The notes beneath the pieces were generated by a model. It was not told the origin of the DNA and did not search any database. It saw only the letters and a program-made list of their open reading frames with translations. Of a stretch of 19,974 bases of DNA, positions 8,301-16,281 are shown piece after piece. The position numbers were made by a program, and so were the translations under genes. The DNA lies in NCBI GenBank assembly GCA_001275005.1, contig JWZX01001820.1, positions 1 through 19,974 of the forward strand. The letters are read 5' to 3'. The stretch is from Chrysochromulina tobinii. Its lineage: Eukaryota; Haptophyta; Prymnesiales; Chrysochromulinaceae. How positions within the stretch are numbered: position 1 is the stretch's first letter; every line of letters starts with the position of its first letter.

Positions 8301-11300
8301 CCCCCTCGCCCCCGGATAGCGCACGCGATGAGACGCCGCGCTGTGGCGGCTGGTTGCCACCCTCGGGCCCGCCGCCGCCGCTTTTGCTGCTGGGCGCACG
8401 GCGTTCGCCGCCGCCCTCGCTGCCCCCCTCGCCGCCGGAGACGGAAAGGGAGGGCGAGGAGGGCGAGGAGACGCCACCGGCCGAGGACGTCCCCCCCGCC
8501 GCTGCGGACGTTCCCCCCGCCGCTGAGGACGTCCCCCCCGCCGCTGAGGACGTGCCCCCCGCCGCTGAGGACGTCCCCCCCGCCGCTGAGGACGTTGCCC
8601 CCGCCGCTGAGGACGTTCCCTCCGCCGCCGAGGACACGCCGCCTGCCGAGGCTGCGGCAGAGGATGCGCCGCCACTGGAGGTTGAGGCGTTGCCACCGGT
8701 CGACCCGACTGATCTGGTGACGCTTTTTGAGGCACTCCCAGATCCCCCTGCCCCCGCGGAGCCAGAGCCTCCCGCCATGTCCGCTGAGGAGGCGTTGGCA
8801 GCGCTCTCGAGCCTCGAAGCACTCTCGTCGCGGCTGAAGAACCTCTCGGGCGAGGAGCGCAACAGGGCCTTCGGGCTCCTCTCGTCTATTTCTGAGGCCT
8901 GGAATAAGGCGGATCTCGAAGAGGAGAGGAAGCAGCGCGAGAAGGACAAGGCTGAGCGCAAGGCGGCCAAGTTGGCGGCTAAGAAGAAGGCGGCGGAGGA
9001 GAAGGCAATGCGTGAGGCCGAGGAAGCGGCCAAGCTGGCCGCGCTCGATGAGGCATCCATGAAGAAGGCGGAGGAATTGTCCTTTGCGGAAAATGCTCTT
9101 CGGAAGGCGGCAGAGGCGGAGGCGGAGGCGGAGGCGGAGGCGGCCTTGAAGGCAGAGGAGGCGGCCAGGGTGGCTCAGGTGGCTGAAGCTGGTGAAGAAT
9201 CCGCGGGAAATGGCACGCTCGAAGGTGAGCTCGATGTGGCGGACGTGGTTGTGGAAGGCAATGTGTCGCCTACACGGCACTCTGTCTTCGCTGCCGTCTT
9301 CGGAACGAGCACGGGCGACTCACATTCGGACTACCACGCTCTCGCCGACGGCGCAATTCCCTCGTCGCCCGACGGCGCACAGCCCTTGCCGCCACTGGTT
9401 CCCGGCATCGACATGGCCCCCTCCCCAAGCCACATCCCAAATTTGGACACGACCCCGGCCCCAAATTTGGACACGGCCCCCAGCCGCCCGCCCAACCCGT
9501 ACATCGTTGAGAAGGCACTCTGCGTCAAGTTTGTGCGGAACCCGGTGTACATGAAGGACATCTTCCGAGAATGGGATACCGACGGATCTGGCGAAATCTC
9601 TTTGGATGAGTTCCGTCAGGCCTTGACGATGCTGGGCATCAACGGCTTCAGGGACGTGCAGGAAGCTGACGTGGACGCCCTCTTTCAATTGTGGGATGCC
9701 GATGGCTCGGGCGAGATTGACTTTGATGAGCTCGCGATTGCCATCAAGGCGGCCATCAAGGCGGAGAAACAGGTGCGCAGGGTGGCCATTGACCCCGCCC
9801 TCTCCAGAGTCGAGGGGCAGATCGCGATCCCCGGCAAGGACAAGCTCACGCTGACCGAGTCGAGTTGGGCCAAGGTCGCTGCTCGAACGGACGAGCTGTA
9901 CGAGGTGCTGGATCTGCTGTACCCGCTCTTCGCCAAGACGCTCAAATGCTTGCTGTCCGAGGAGCAGCTGCCGGCGGAGGTGCTCGAGAACGTAGAAATG
10001 CTCAATCCAGTCGAGGTGCACTCTCAAGCGTCCCTCCGCCCGAAGCGCTCCTTCCCTTCCGCCTCGGGTTTGGAGGAGGCGACGGTGCACGACGCGATCC
10101 AGGCCAGGCTCACATGCACAAGCGGAGATCAGATGGCGCAGATCGGCTCGCGCTTTCTCAAGGGGTACACATGCGAGGCGACCGGGCTTTCCCTCGAGGT
10201 CATCTCGCTCGAGAACACCTTTGCCGACCTGCGGCCCACCCATCTCCGGAATCTCACCTTCGCTCTCAAGCTGTCCAAGGGAAGCATGAGCACCTACGCG
10301 GAGGTGCAGGTGCAGCACGCGAATATCCGCAAGTACCACGAGGATAGCGACGCCAAGATACACTACGAGTACTTCCGTTCGCGCGTGTCCACGGGCACAG
10401 GCACGGACGACGATGCGGCCGCGCACGTGGACTTGACGCTCGAGAAGGTCCTCTCTTTCCTCATCGAGGCGGCGGCGGTGCCGGTGCTCCTCTCGCTGCT
10501 CGTGCTCGTCTTCACGACCACGGGCGCCGCGGCGGGCGAGGAGGATCTCGACATGCTCCCACAAAGCTCATACCAACTCTACTCGATGGCCACGCAGTCG
10601 GCCGTCGTGCAGCGGCTGCTCGCCATGGGGCGTGCCGTCTCGACCGAGGCCGGCGAGGCGGCCGAGGATGCGGCTGCTGAGCTGGAGGCGCAGGAGGCAC
10701 GCCGTGAAAGGAAGCAGACTCGCAAGGCGGCAACCGTCAAGGTGGGTGCCAAGGTTGCTCAGGGCGAAAGCGCCAACGAGCTCGGATTGAACGATGCCGA
10801 GATTTACTCCATGTACAAGATGGTCGCCAAGGTACTCGCGCTCTTTGCGCAAGGGCGCATGGGTCTGTCCGAGCTCAAGCAGGCGTACGTGACCAAGGAC
10901 AAGCGGATCCGGCCGTTGGTCCTCAAGATGCTCGACTCCGTGCTCAAGGAGAAGTCGACCGCGATGGAGGCGGCTGGGCTCAACATGCTGCGCCTGGTGG
11001 CCGTCGACAACCAGAGGCACGGGCGGCGCGAGTTCACGTCGGCGCACGTGGCCTCGTCGCTCATGAAGGGTGGACGCGAGCTCGAGATGCCGCTGTGGCT
11101 GCGGCTCGATGTGGAGGATGCGGGCGTGACGCTCATCAAGACGCTCGAGTCGCTGACCGACACGGCGCCCGCCCTCTACCAGTTCAAGCACCTCTCCTTC
11201 CAGGAAGGACTTTTCGCGCGCGACCTGCTCGGCCTCGTAGATAAGAAGCAGTGGAAGGGGTGGGAGACGGACAAGACCGCCTCCGAATTCCTGAACAATG

Positions 11301-14191
11301 CGTACATGAACAACGTGTGCCGCATTGCCTCGGGTGAGCTGGGCAAGCGCCTCGCTTTTCAGCGGCCTGTGTGGTCGTTTGTGGACGACGCGCGACTCTC
11401 GTGGGTTGGCAAGGCGGCGCTCTGGGCCCTGGTGAAGAGTAACGACTATATCCGAGGTCTCCACCTCTCCGGGAACGCGGTTGGGCCGGGCATGGGCGGT
11501 GCCGAAGCGGACGTGGACTGCAATGGGCTCGCTTCGCTCTTCAGCGCGTGCCCCAATCTTGAGCTGGTCAACCTGGGCCACAATAACCTGGGTGCCTTCT
11601 CCAACAAGCAGCTGAACCGATGGGTACGGCACATCGCGGCCAATCTTTCGCTCACCGAGCTGGACGTGCAATCCAACAACCTCGGCGCCGACGGCGTCAA
11701 CAAGCTCGCGAACTCGCTTCGCCTGTGCCTGCCGCTCAAGTCGCTCAACCTGTCGCGCAACCAGCCTGGGGGTCGGCCCGAGGCGCTCGTGCAGCTGGTC
11801 AAGGATCACGCGAAGCTCGAGCTCCTCTCGATCATCGAGGATGATGAGAAGCATCTGACCTCGAAGGCAAAGGCGATGATCGGCGAGGCGATGCGCGTCA
11901 ACCCGGCTCACAAGCTCGCATACGTCGCGTGCGATGCCTTCGAGCTAAAGCCGTCGACGAAGACACTCAAGTGGACCTCGACGCTGCCCGCCGACGTGAC
12001 GCTGCTCGCGGGCGCGCTGCGCTCGAACACGAGCCTCACGGCGCTCGCGTTCGATGGCATCAGCATCGCCGAGCAGGAGCGCACCCAGCTAGGCAAGGCT
12101 CTGCTCGAGAACTCGTCCGGTTGCGTGGGCTACTGCGACGACTTCGAGCTGACGCCGAGTACGACAGAGCTGCGATGGGACCTCAAAGACTCGACCAAGG
12201 CTCGAAAGGGCCTCGTCCTGCTCATGGCGCTGCTGCGCGCCAACACGAAGGTCACGCGCGTGACGCTCGTCGGGCTGAACACGGACGCGCTCACGATGCT
12301 CACGCAAGCGACACGCACCAACACGACGCTGCAGGAGCTCGTCCTTGAGCACACTGTTCAGAAACTCAAGGGACAAGCGACCGTTGTCGTCAGCCTACCG
12401 GTACAAGAGCTCGTCGGCGCGATGCGCGTCGAGAGTATCGACCTGTCGGCAGCGGGTGAACTCACTAAAACGAGCCTCACCGCGGTGGGCGCGCTGCTTG
12501 CCTCGAACACTTCGGTTAAGTCCCTACGACTCTCCGGCACCAAATTAGGTGACGAAGCGGGTACGATCCTGCCGGTGCTCGGCGACCTGTGCAAGACGGG
12601 CAGCCTCACGGCGCTCGACCTATCCGACATTGGGTTCAGCGACCGAGGTGCGCGCAAGCTCTTCGACTCGATGATGACCGGCGAGTACCCGAGCCTTCGG
12701 GTGCTCAACCTCGCGGGCAACACGCTCAAAGATATCAAGGTCAACGGTCTCATCGAGATGCTGCGCATGGACGAGTGCTCGCTCTCCTCCCTTGACGTGT
12801 CCAACAACCCGCTCTCTGGCGCGATGGTCATGCGCTCGCTCAAGTTCAACGCGTCGCTCGAGTACCTCAATGTGCGTGGCACCGAGCTCGACGACACGGG
12901 CGTGCGCGACTTTGGCGCGCTGCTCCTCGCAAAGGACTGCACGTGCCCGCTGCGCGCCCTCTCGATCGATGTCTTCGAGGTGCGCGAGGACACGACGAGC
13001 CTCTCCTTTGCAGGTAAGGGCAATATCTCGTCCTCGATCCTCACACTGCTCTGCGGCATCCTCAAGCTCAACAAGACGATCTCGTCGCTCGACCTGAACG
13101 GTGTCGACATGGACGCGCCCGCGGCGGCCGCGCTCGAGACGGCGCTCGTGATGAACCAGTCGCTCACGAGCATCGACCTGCGCAACAACCCGAAGCTGTG
13201 GAGCGTCAAGGACAATGGCGAGGAGAGCTCCGAGGGGCTCGAGGCGATCGTGCGCGGGCTGCATGCCAACAGCACCGTCCAGAAGGTCTACATGGACGCC
13301 CTTGAGCTGCTCGTGAGCAAGCTCAAGGGGACCACGGCTGAGCCGGTACTCGAGCTCTCCTACGCGGGCTCGGCAGTCATGGGGAACGTGAGTGCCGCGC
13401 TGCTCTGCGCGCTCGTCCAGAAGAATGCGGTGGCCAAGATGCTCGACCTCTCCGAGGTCAAGACGGCTGATCGTCTCGGGCACGCGGTGGGACGCTGCCT
13501 GCGCCTCAACACGAGCATCACCACGATCAACCTGCGCGACTCGCAGCTGCGCGACGAGGGGGTCGGTGCGCTCGCCGACGGGCTCAAGCAAAACAAGGCG
13601 AGCAAGGTGCGCGTGCTCGACCTCTCCTCGAATGGCATCGGCGCGGCGGGCGCGGAGAAGCTCGCCGGCCTGCTCAGCCTGTCGGCTTCGCTGGCTAAGC
13701 TCGACCTCTCAGCGAATAAGCTCGGCTCGAGCGGAACGGAGGCACTGCGCGGGAGCCTGCGCGACAATGGCACCCTCACTGCGCTCAACTTGCGCGACAA
13801 CGACATCGATGTCGCGGGCGCGACGGCGCTCGCGACGGCGCTAAGGACCAACGGCGCGCTCTCGACGCTCTGGCTGGGCAAGAACAAGGTTGGCGACGAG
13901 GGCGTGATCGCGCTGGTCGAGGCCCTCAAGGAGAGTGCCAGCAAGGGCAAGGGGAAGATAGCGTACCTCGACCTGCACAAGAATAACATCACCAAGGTGG
14001 GGATCGCGAGCTTGACAACCCTCGTCTCCGAGAGCCCCACCCTCGCGGCCCTCGGGCTCGCAGGCACCAAGATGCAGTTCACAGAGACGGAGGTGATGCA
14101 GTCGTGTGCCAAGGAGAATCCTGAGATCGGGCGCGCCAAGGCGGTGCGCCTCTGGATGGGCGCCGACATGAACAAGTGGCCCGACTTTTGA
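5309..14191 (+). CDS. Giant NACHT-EF-hand-LRR (NLR-like) protein, 2960 aa
   Basis: Single uninterrupted ORF from ATG 5309 to TGA 14191. Order: Ala/Lys/Pro-rich tail (1-~165); beta-rich region of unknown family (~165-480); NACHT NTPase with Walker A AGPGTGKT (509-516), Walker B VILIDGVDE (618-626) and sensor RLVVTSRPEG (648-657), and a C-x2-C...C-x-H insert (535-553) between them; disordered Pro/Ala-rich region with PPAAEDV repeats (~1056-1110); charged coiled coil (~1205-1297); two canonical EF-hand loops DTDGSGEISLDE (1423) and DADGSGEIDFDE (1463); a RelA/SpoT-like segment (~1590-1692, AEVQVQH...HYEYFR); hydrophobic LSFLIEAAAVPVLLSLLVLV (~1715); the NLR-type YQFKHLSFQEGLFARDLL (1957); then about 25 RNI-type leucine-rich repeats to the C-terminus. 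NACHT-LRR proteins are nucleotide-switched receptors. Calcium responsiveness is inferred from the EF-hands. The ligand is unknown, and no effector domain (CARD, TIR, death) is recognised. Confidence 0.85.
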   Translation: MAPKPPPASASKPAKAPPLATGVAAAKGAASGDKGSSSTRQPSPRGTAKPDSARKLAKVDKVDSARKEPSKTNATPRATKAEPASKAETAAKPASPPETKPKAAPKKADPPPPVNLKDEAASTANTAEETAAAAAAERTAAAAKKQSAAHATKRAAGKYPARVDGDPSRHSIAKVWTKTFDPVLLFNCVNSRVELLNGDYVSYFGDAHEGQLKTATGEAVGRVTVAREKAEPFMNRVDFKNRWMVGTEYGLVHDGLDRHATIDVAIEWKRDDNGQKVSVALRVWPWISYACTAGSRLKIMLPAHEFDGACVTVQRVLDDDRCVCTIDVVDKETLVDPSPETTLRTSRHSYAPGTRLLVLQRFTMRDTTVIEWLGAGGGVEDVILGGRHRLRYEAGPSGEAEEEVRDLNDYNHSQQSFDSEAAYDETRCVYCAGIVASENEVEDAITGNKLRIEDQMICVATQNLGEAIKHADPTWNSMKDVHELVDLLLAPSHKRTRGVHLAQPTLVRAGPGTGKTWMVKQAAYKLAKRLGAADCDKCRGKVFSENKPKPCEHGGMRLVPLVVYVQRIVRLVREQGEESAIIAHLLKTRTWLLWYIERNFEGAERRMLVQAHQMRALVILIDGVDEAAGMKEAIEEFVHKEVAVSGNRLVVTSRPEGVRLELYEDRFIVINLLQLTDEQQRKVINSQMKGNVFFDHLISLSVIRKGQDEIYEQTFPPETRARRTVEGFEAPNLFLLEGGAPNPAQRQHDVTGDHVLREQRAGSLAELTTVLKSTRLKRMHELLTSPTRPERTDSAAPSAPSVPLIRQATSMSFSFKARDDHTNLIVGVDDDELPTYLQMLDEAFREMAGDATPKEVERAVRRLPLPMPTNPAPDQTTALEEKRMLHHVATSLGLLVLRKRTDDRSFVILKEKRRQINHPMHAPQVKIDTAVATPRDEQHAPSSTAAEAPKRAGLAPKGVGGRGTGTSGAKASAPSAAPAAPFAAPTPSARGAPPPSAPPSPPDSARDETPRCGGWLPPSGPPPPLLLLGARRSPPPSLPPSPPETEREGEEGEETPPAEDVPPAAADVPPAAEDVPPAAEDVPPAAEDVPPAAEDVAPAAEDVPSAAEDTPPAEAAAEDAPPLEVEALPPVDPTDLVTLFEALPDPPAPAEPEPPAMSAEEALAALSSLEALSSRLKNLSGEERNRAFGLLSSISEAWNKADLEEERKQREKDKAERKAAKLAAKKKAAEEKAMREAEEAAKLAALDEASMKKAEELSFAENALRKAAEAEAEAEAEAALKAEEAARVAQVAEAGEESAGNGTLEGELDVADVVVEGNVSPTRHSVFAAVFGTSTGDSHSDYHALADGAIPSSPDGAQPLPPLVPGIDMAPSPSHIPNLDTTPAPNLDTAPSRPPNPYIVEKALCVKFVRNPVYMKDIFREWDTDGSGEISLDEFRQALTMLGINGFRDVQEADVDALFQLWDADGSGEIDFDELAIAIKAAIKAEKQVRRVAIDPALSRVEGQIAIPGKDKLTLTESSWAKVAARTDELYEVLDLLYPLFAKTLKCLLSEEQLPAEVLENVEMLNPVEVHSQASLRPKRSFPSASGLEEATVHDAIQARLTCTSGDQMAQIGSRFLKGYTCEATGLSLEVISLENTFADLRPTHLRNLTFALKLSKGSMSTYAEVQVQHANIRKYHEDSDAKIHYEYFRSRVSTGTGTDDDAAAHVDLTLEKVLSFLIEAAAVPVLLSLLVLVFTTTGAAAGEEDLDMLPQSSYQLYSMATQSAVVQRLLAMGRAVSTEAGEAAEDAAAELEAQEARRERKQTRKAATVKVGAKVAQGESANELGLNDAEIYSMYKMVAKVLALFAQGRMGLSELKQAYVTKDKRIRPLVLKMLDSVLKEKSTAMEAAGLNMLRLVAVDNQRHGRREFTSAHVASSLMKGGRELEMPLWLRLDVEDAGVTLIKTLESLTDTAPALYQFKHLSFQEGLFARDLLGLVDKKQWKGWETDKTASEFLNNAYMNNVCRIASGELGKRLAFQRPVWSFVDDARLSWVGKAALWALVKSNDYIRGLHLSGNAVGPGMGGAEADVDCNGLASLFSACPNLELVNLGHNNLGAFSNKQLNRWVRHIAANLSLTELDVQSNNLGADGVNKLANSLRLCLPLKSLNLSRNQPGGRPEALVQLVKDHAKLELLSIIEDDEKHLTSKAKAMIGEAMRVNPAHKLAYVACDAFELKPSTKTLKWTSTLPADVTLLAGALRSNTSLTALAFDGISIAEQERTQLGKALLENSSGCVGYCDDFELTPSTTELRWDLKDSTKARKGLVLLMALLRANTKVTRVTLVGLNTDALTMLTQATRTNTTLQELVLEHTVQKLKGQATVVVSLPVQELVGAMRVESIDLSAAGELTKTSLTAVGALLASNTSVKSLRLSGTKLGDEAGTILPVLGDLCKTGSLTALDLSDIGFSDRGARKLFDSMMTGEYPSLRVLNLAGNTLKDIKVNGLIEMLRMDECSLSSLDVSNNPLSGAMVMRSLKFNASLEYLNVRGTELDDTGVRDFGALLLAKDCTCPLRALSIDVFEVREDTTSLSFAGKGNISSSILTLLCGILKLNKTISSLDLNGVDMDAPAAAALETALVMNQSLTSIDLRNNPKLWSVKDNGEESSEGLEAIVRGLHANSTVQKVYMDALELLVSKLKGTTAEPVLELSYAGSAVMGNVSAALLCALVQKNAVAKMLDLSEVKTADRLGHAVGRCLRLNTSITTINLRDSQLRDEGVGALADGLKQNKASKVRVLDLSSNGIGAAGAEKLAGLLSLSASLAKLDLSANKLGSSGTEALRGSLRDNGTLTALNLRDNDIDVAGATALATALRTNGALSTLWLGKNKVGDEGVIALVEALKESASKGKGKIAYLDLHKNNITKVGIASLTTLVSESPTLAALGLAGTKMQFTETEVMQSCAKENPEIGRAKAVRLWMGADMNKWPDF
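6833..7279 (+). other. NACHT NTPase core within the giant protein
   Basis: Walker A (AGPGTGKTW), an inserted CDKC...CEHG possible zinc knuckle, then Walker B with acidic tail (ILIDGVDEAAG) and the VVTSRPEG sensor strand, in the order and approximate spacing of NACHT domains. All key catalytic residues expected for nucleotide binding and hydrolysis are present. Confidence 0.85.
8474..8637 (+). repeat. Heptapeptide array (PPAAEDV) in the giant gene
   Basis: A 21-bp DNA unit encoding PPAAEDV is repeated about seven to eight times with minor variants (PPAAADV, APAAEDV, PSAAEDT). It sits in a disordered Pro/Ala/Glu-rich linker after the NACHT domain and is a probable minisatellite with variable copy number. 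Confidence 0.85.
9575..9730 (+). other. Paired EF-hand calcium-binding loops in the giant protein
   Basis: Two 12-residue loops, DTDGSGEISLDE and DADGSGEIDFDE, match the consensus at positions 1, 3, 5, 9 and 12 and are spaced 40 residues apart, forming a normal EF-hand pair. Both look competent for Ca2+ binding. Confidence 0.92.
10060..10395 (+). other. Possible degenerate RelA/SpoT-like segment in the giant protein
   Basis: Around residues 1590-1692 a pattern of the type D-x-I-x-A-R-L, LEVISLENTFADL, TYAEVQVQH and HYEYFRSR recalls the C-terminal half of RelA/SpoT-like (p)ppGpp synthetase folds (vKNRF, EVQVH, HxYYEyFR). The GYR-type substrate-binding motif is not convincing here, so activity is doubtful. 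The match is from motif memory. Confidence 0.4.
11450..14100 (+). repeat. Leucine-rich repeat array (RNI/ribonuclease-inhibitor type, ~25 units)
   Basis: Units such as LTELDVQSNNLGADGVNKLA, VRVLDLSSNGIGAAGAEKLA and LAKLDLSANKLGSSGTEAL have the 28-residue RNI pattern. The regular array is interrupted at least three times (near residues 2200, 2270 and 2545) by a non-LRR spacer that begins like CDAFEL or DVFEV and ends in LL.G.L..N. The C-terminal six units are the most regular. Confidence 0.9.
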
Positions 14192-14913
14192 GGGCGACGA
14201 GGGCGCACTGTTGAACAGAGGGCCGCCGGCGAAGGCGTGACGACGGCTAACCCTTGCCCGAACCCGAACCCGAACAGAGGGCCTCCGGCGAAGGCAACAC
14301 GACGGCTCGATCTCCTCGTCGAGTGCATGAGGCGTGTGCGCGGCTGGTTGTGCTATGTGGTCGTACGAGCTGCATGCGGGAGCCGGTGAACACGTGATCG
14401 GGGCGTGATCGACATGTCGAGGAGCGCCGTATGAAGCACGTGCTTAGGAGCGAGCATGTCGGGTGAGAGCGCGAGACGAACCGTTGCGCGTGTGCGAGGT
14501 CGCAGATCCTGGTTCCCCGTTCCGCGGAAAGGAGAGAGTGGTAGGGCTAGTCGCTTGCTCTGGGCTACGGCATCGAACCATGCACGGAAAGCCGCGGGAG
14601 AGAGCCCCCGGACACGGGACGCGTTATGGGACGCATAACCACATACGGGAACGAAGTACGCCTCGCCTTTGTAAAGCGTGTCGGCTGTGTAAACCGCGCC
14701 GCGGCGGCGCGCGCGGTATCGTACGTATACGCCGTCGACTAACGCAAAACGTAAACTGCACTACGTATTTTGTGTATTTTCGTGTGACTCTGCGCGTACG
14801 TATGAACGTATCGACTCGAGGACCGGCACTGGGCCGACCGCACATCTGGTACAAGGCGCGGTGTCACGGCCCACGACTGTAAGCATCGCATCCTCGTCGT
14901 CCTCGGCGGCTGG
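14192..14913. other. Convergent intergenic region between the giant gene and the lipase gene
   Basis: Holds the 3' ends of two convergent genes. It contains a 36-bp imperfect direct repeat (14213-14307) and a less GC-rich stretch at about 14700-14820 with many CGTA/TACG tetramers. A plus-strand ORF at 14463-14882 has no recognisable domain and an Arg/Gly-biased composition, and is not called. No tRNA or rRNA seen. Confidence 0.5.
14213..14307. repeat. 36-bp direct repeat flanking a (CCCGAA)3-like tract
   Basis: Copies at 14213-14248 and 14272-14307 match at about 32 of 36 positions and share GAACAGAGGGC at one end and ACGACGGCT or ACACGACGGCT at the other. Between them lies CCCGAACCCGAACCCGAA. 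The period is 59 bp. It begins 22 bp after the stop codon of the giant gene. Confidence 0.8.
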
Positions 14914-15744
14914 CTAGAATGGGCTTCGGAGCCATACGCTTGGGTGCTCAAGGCGCACGCCGATGTACACGCCCAGGTACTGGCAGTGGTCGACCAGCAC
15001 GCCCTTGAGCGACATCTGTGACGGGTCCATCGCATCGGACACTGCGAGCCGGCGCTCCTTGTCGTTGAGGTAGAGGCACGGCTGTGACTGCGCACACGGC
15101 ACGACAGTGCCCACGTGCTCGAAGCCCAGGTCGTCCCACAGCTTCGCGTTTGATTTGACCACCGCGTCGTTGCCGTGTACCAAGTGCATCGCCGGTAGGC
15201 AAGTGCCACGCACGTGCGCCGCGAACGCGCCGTTGCCCAGCCGCGGCCCCGCAATCGTGATCAGCTCGGCCTGGCGCCCCGCCGCGGCGAGATGCAGCCC
15301 CAACAGCGTGGCGGTGCCGCCGCCGAGCGAGTGGCCCGTGAGCAGGATCGGCTGTTCCAGATCAAATGCGGGCAGGTACGGCTCCAGCTGCTTCCATAGC
15401 TGCTGCGACGCTTGCTGGAAGCCCTTGTGCACGCGTGCGTCCGCGGGAGCGGCCGCACCGCCAATCGTGAGCGGCACCGGGCCGATGTCCAAATTGGTGC
15501 GAAAGTTTTTGAAGCTCGCCGAGCCGCGGCAGGCAATGATCATCTCGCCTGTAGATTTGGACTCGAAGATTGTCGCGCCGCTCAGGCCGGGCTCTTCGAC
15601 CTGTGCCACAACGCGCATGCCGGCATAATAGGGTTCACTTGCCATCGCGGATGGCGGCACGAAGGCGAGCGAGCAGGAACGTGCAGCGAGGAGCGAGCGC
15701 TCAAGAAGTGACGCCGTCGAGAGCAAGAGCAGCGTGAGCGCCAT
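14914..15744 (-). CDS. Class 3 (alpha/beta-hydrolase) lipase with secretory or plastid presequence
   Basis: 276 residues from ATG 15744. GHSLGG carries the nucleophile Ser139, with Asp193 in HGNDAVVKS and His253 in VDHCQYLGVYIG completing the likely triad, as in fungal-type triacylglycerol lipases and plant DAD1-like lipases (Pfam class 3). MIIACRGSASFKNFRTNLD is the family's usual oxyanion and first-strand region. The N-terminus MALTLLLLSTASLLERSLL is a good signal peptide and is followed by SLAFVPPSAMAS, which resembles the AFVP cleavage motif of plastid-targeted proteins in red-lineage complex plastids. An in-frame ATG at 15954 would add 70 low-complexity residues and bury the signal peptide, so I prefer 15744. 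Substrate (triacylglycerol or galactolipid) cannot be told from sequence. No intron is needed. Divergent from the MYB gene. Confidence 0.85.
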   Translation of the reverse strand: MALTLLLLSTASLLERSLLAARSCSLAFVPPSAMASEPYYAGMRVVAQVEEPGLSGATIFESKSTGEMIIACRGSASFKNFRTNLDIGPVPLTIGGAAAPADARVHKGFQQASQQLWKQLEPYLPAFDLEQPILLTGHSLGGGTATLLGLHLAAAGRQAELITIAGPRLGNGAFAAHVRGTCLPAMHLVHGNDAVVKSNAKLWDDLGFEHVGTVVPCAQSQPCLYLNDKERRLAVSDAMDPSQMSLKGVLVDHCQYLGVYIGVRLEHPSVWLRSPF

Positions 15745-16281
15745 TGTGACACTCGTGTCGACCCCGCTTCGTTCGTGAAGAACCCGCGACGATTTCACGT
15801 TTCCGGTGACGAATCTTGACGTGGACGGACTTAGAATACCGACTGATTTCAGTCGCGGTGAGCGGGTGGCTGGTCGCTGGTGAGCGGTGATACTCTGATA
15901 TTGGCGGTGATCGGAGCCGTCGCTCGTCAACGTCGGAGCCTCATGGCACGTCATGGATCACTTGATGGATCAGTTCGATGCGCGGCGCGGGCGGCGTGTC
16001 CGGCGGACAGGTGGGATAGCGCCTCTACTTAACTTGAGCATGCTTGAGATTTTGAGTTCGCCACCGCGCGCGTCGGGTAACCTTCCCTATGGGTGCAGGC
16101 AGGGTGGTAAGTTAGAGGCTCGTTAGACGGGTAAACAGGTAAACTTGTGTGGGCATTTGTGGTCATGTGTGGTTCCATTCTAGTTTGCAAAGTATATGCG
16201 ACGTTCGCAACCTGCCCCAGCTTCGTCAGTTTCAAGTCTGCCTTAGGCTCCGAACCAGATCCGATATCGGCCTCCCGAAAG
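15745..16281. promoter_or_regulatory. Divergent intergenic region between lipase and MYB genes
   Basis: About 540 bp between the two divergent start codons. It includes repeats of GGTGAGCGG at about 15855-15890, paired ATGGATCA near 15953-15975, and a GGTAAAC direct repeat near 16130-16145. None is a motif I can name with confidence. An in-frame ATG at 16165 could extend the MYB protein by 39 residues into this region. Confidence 0.4.

Noticed and set aside
7966-9060. Minus-strand ORFs opposite the giant gene (for example 7966-9060, 9320-10564, 10568-11911, 12358-13275 and 13360-14328)
   Set aside because: They are Ser/Ala/Arg- or Leu-rich mirror readings of high-GC codons and have no recognisable domain, while the plus strand encodes clear NACHT, EF-hand and LRR motifs.
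14463-14882. 139-residue plus-strand ORF between the giant gene and the lipase
   Set aside because: No domain, Arg/Gly-biased composition and no ATG context evidence. Probably open by chance in GC-rich DNA.
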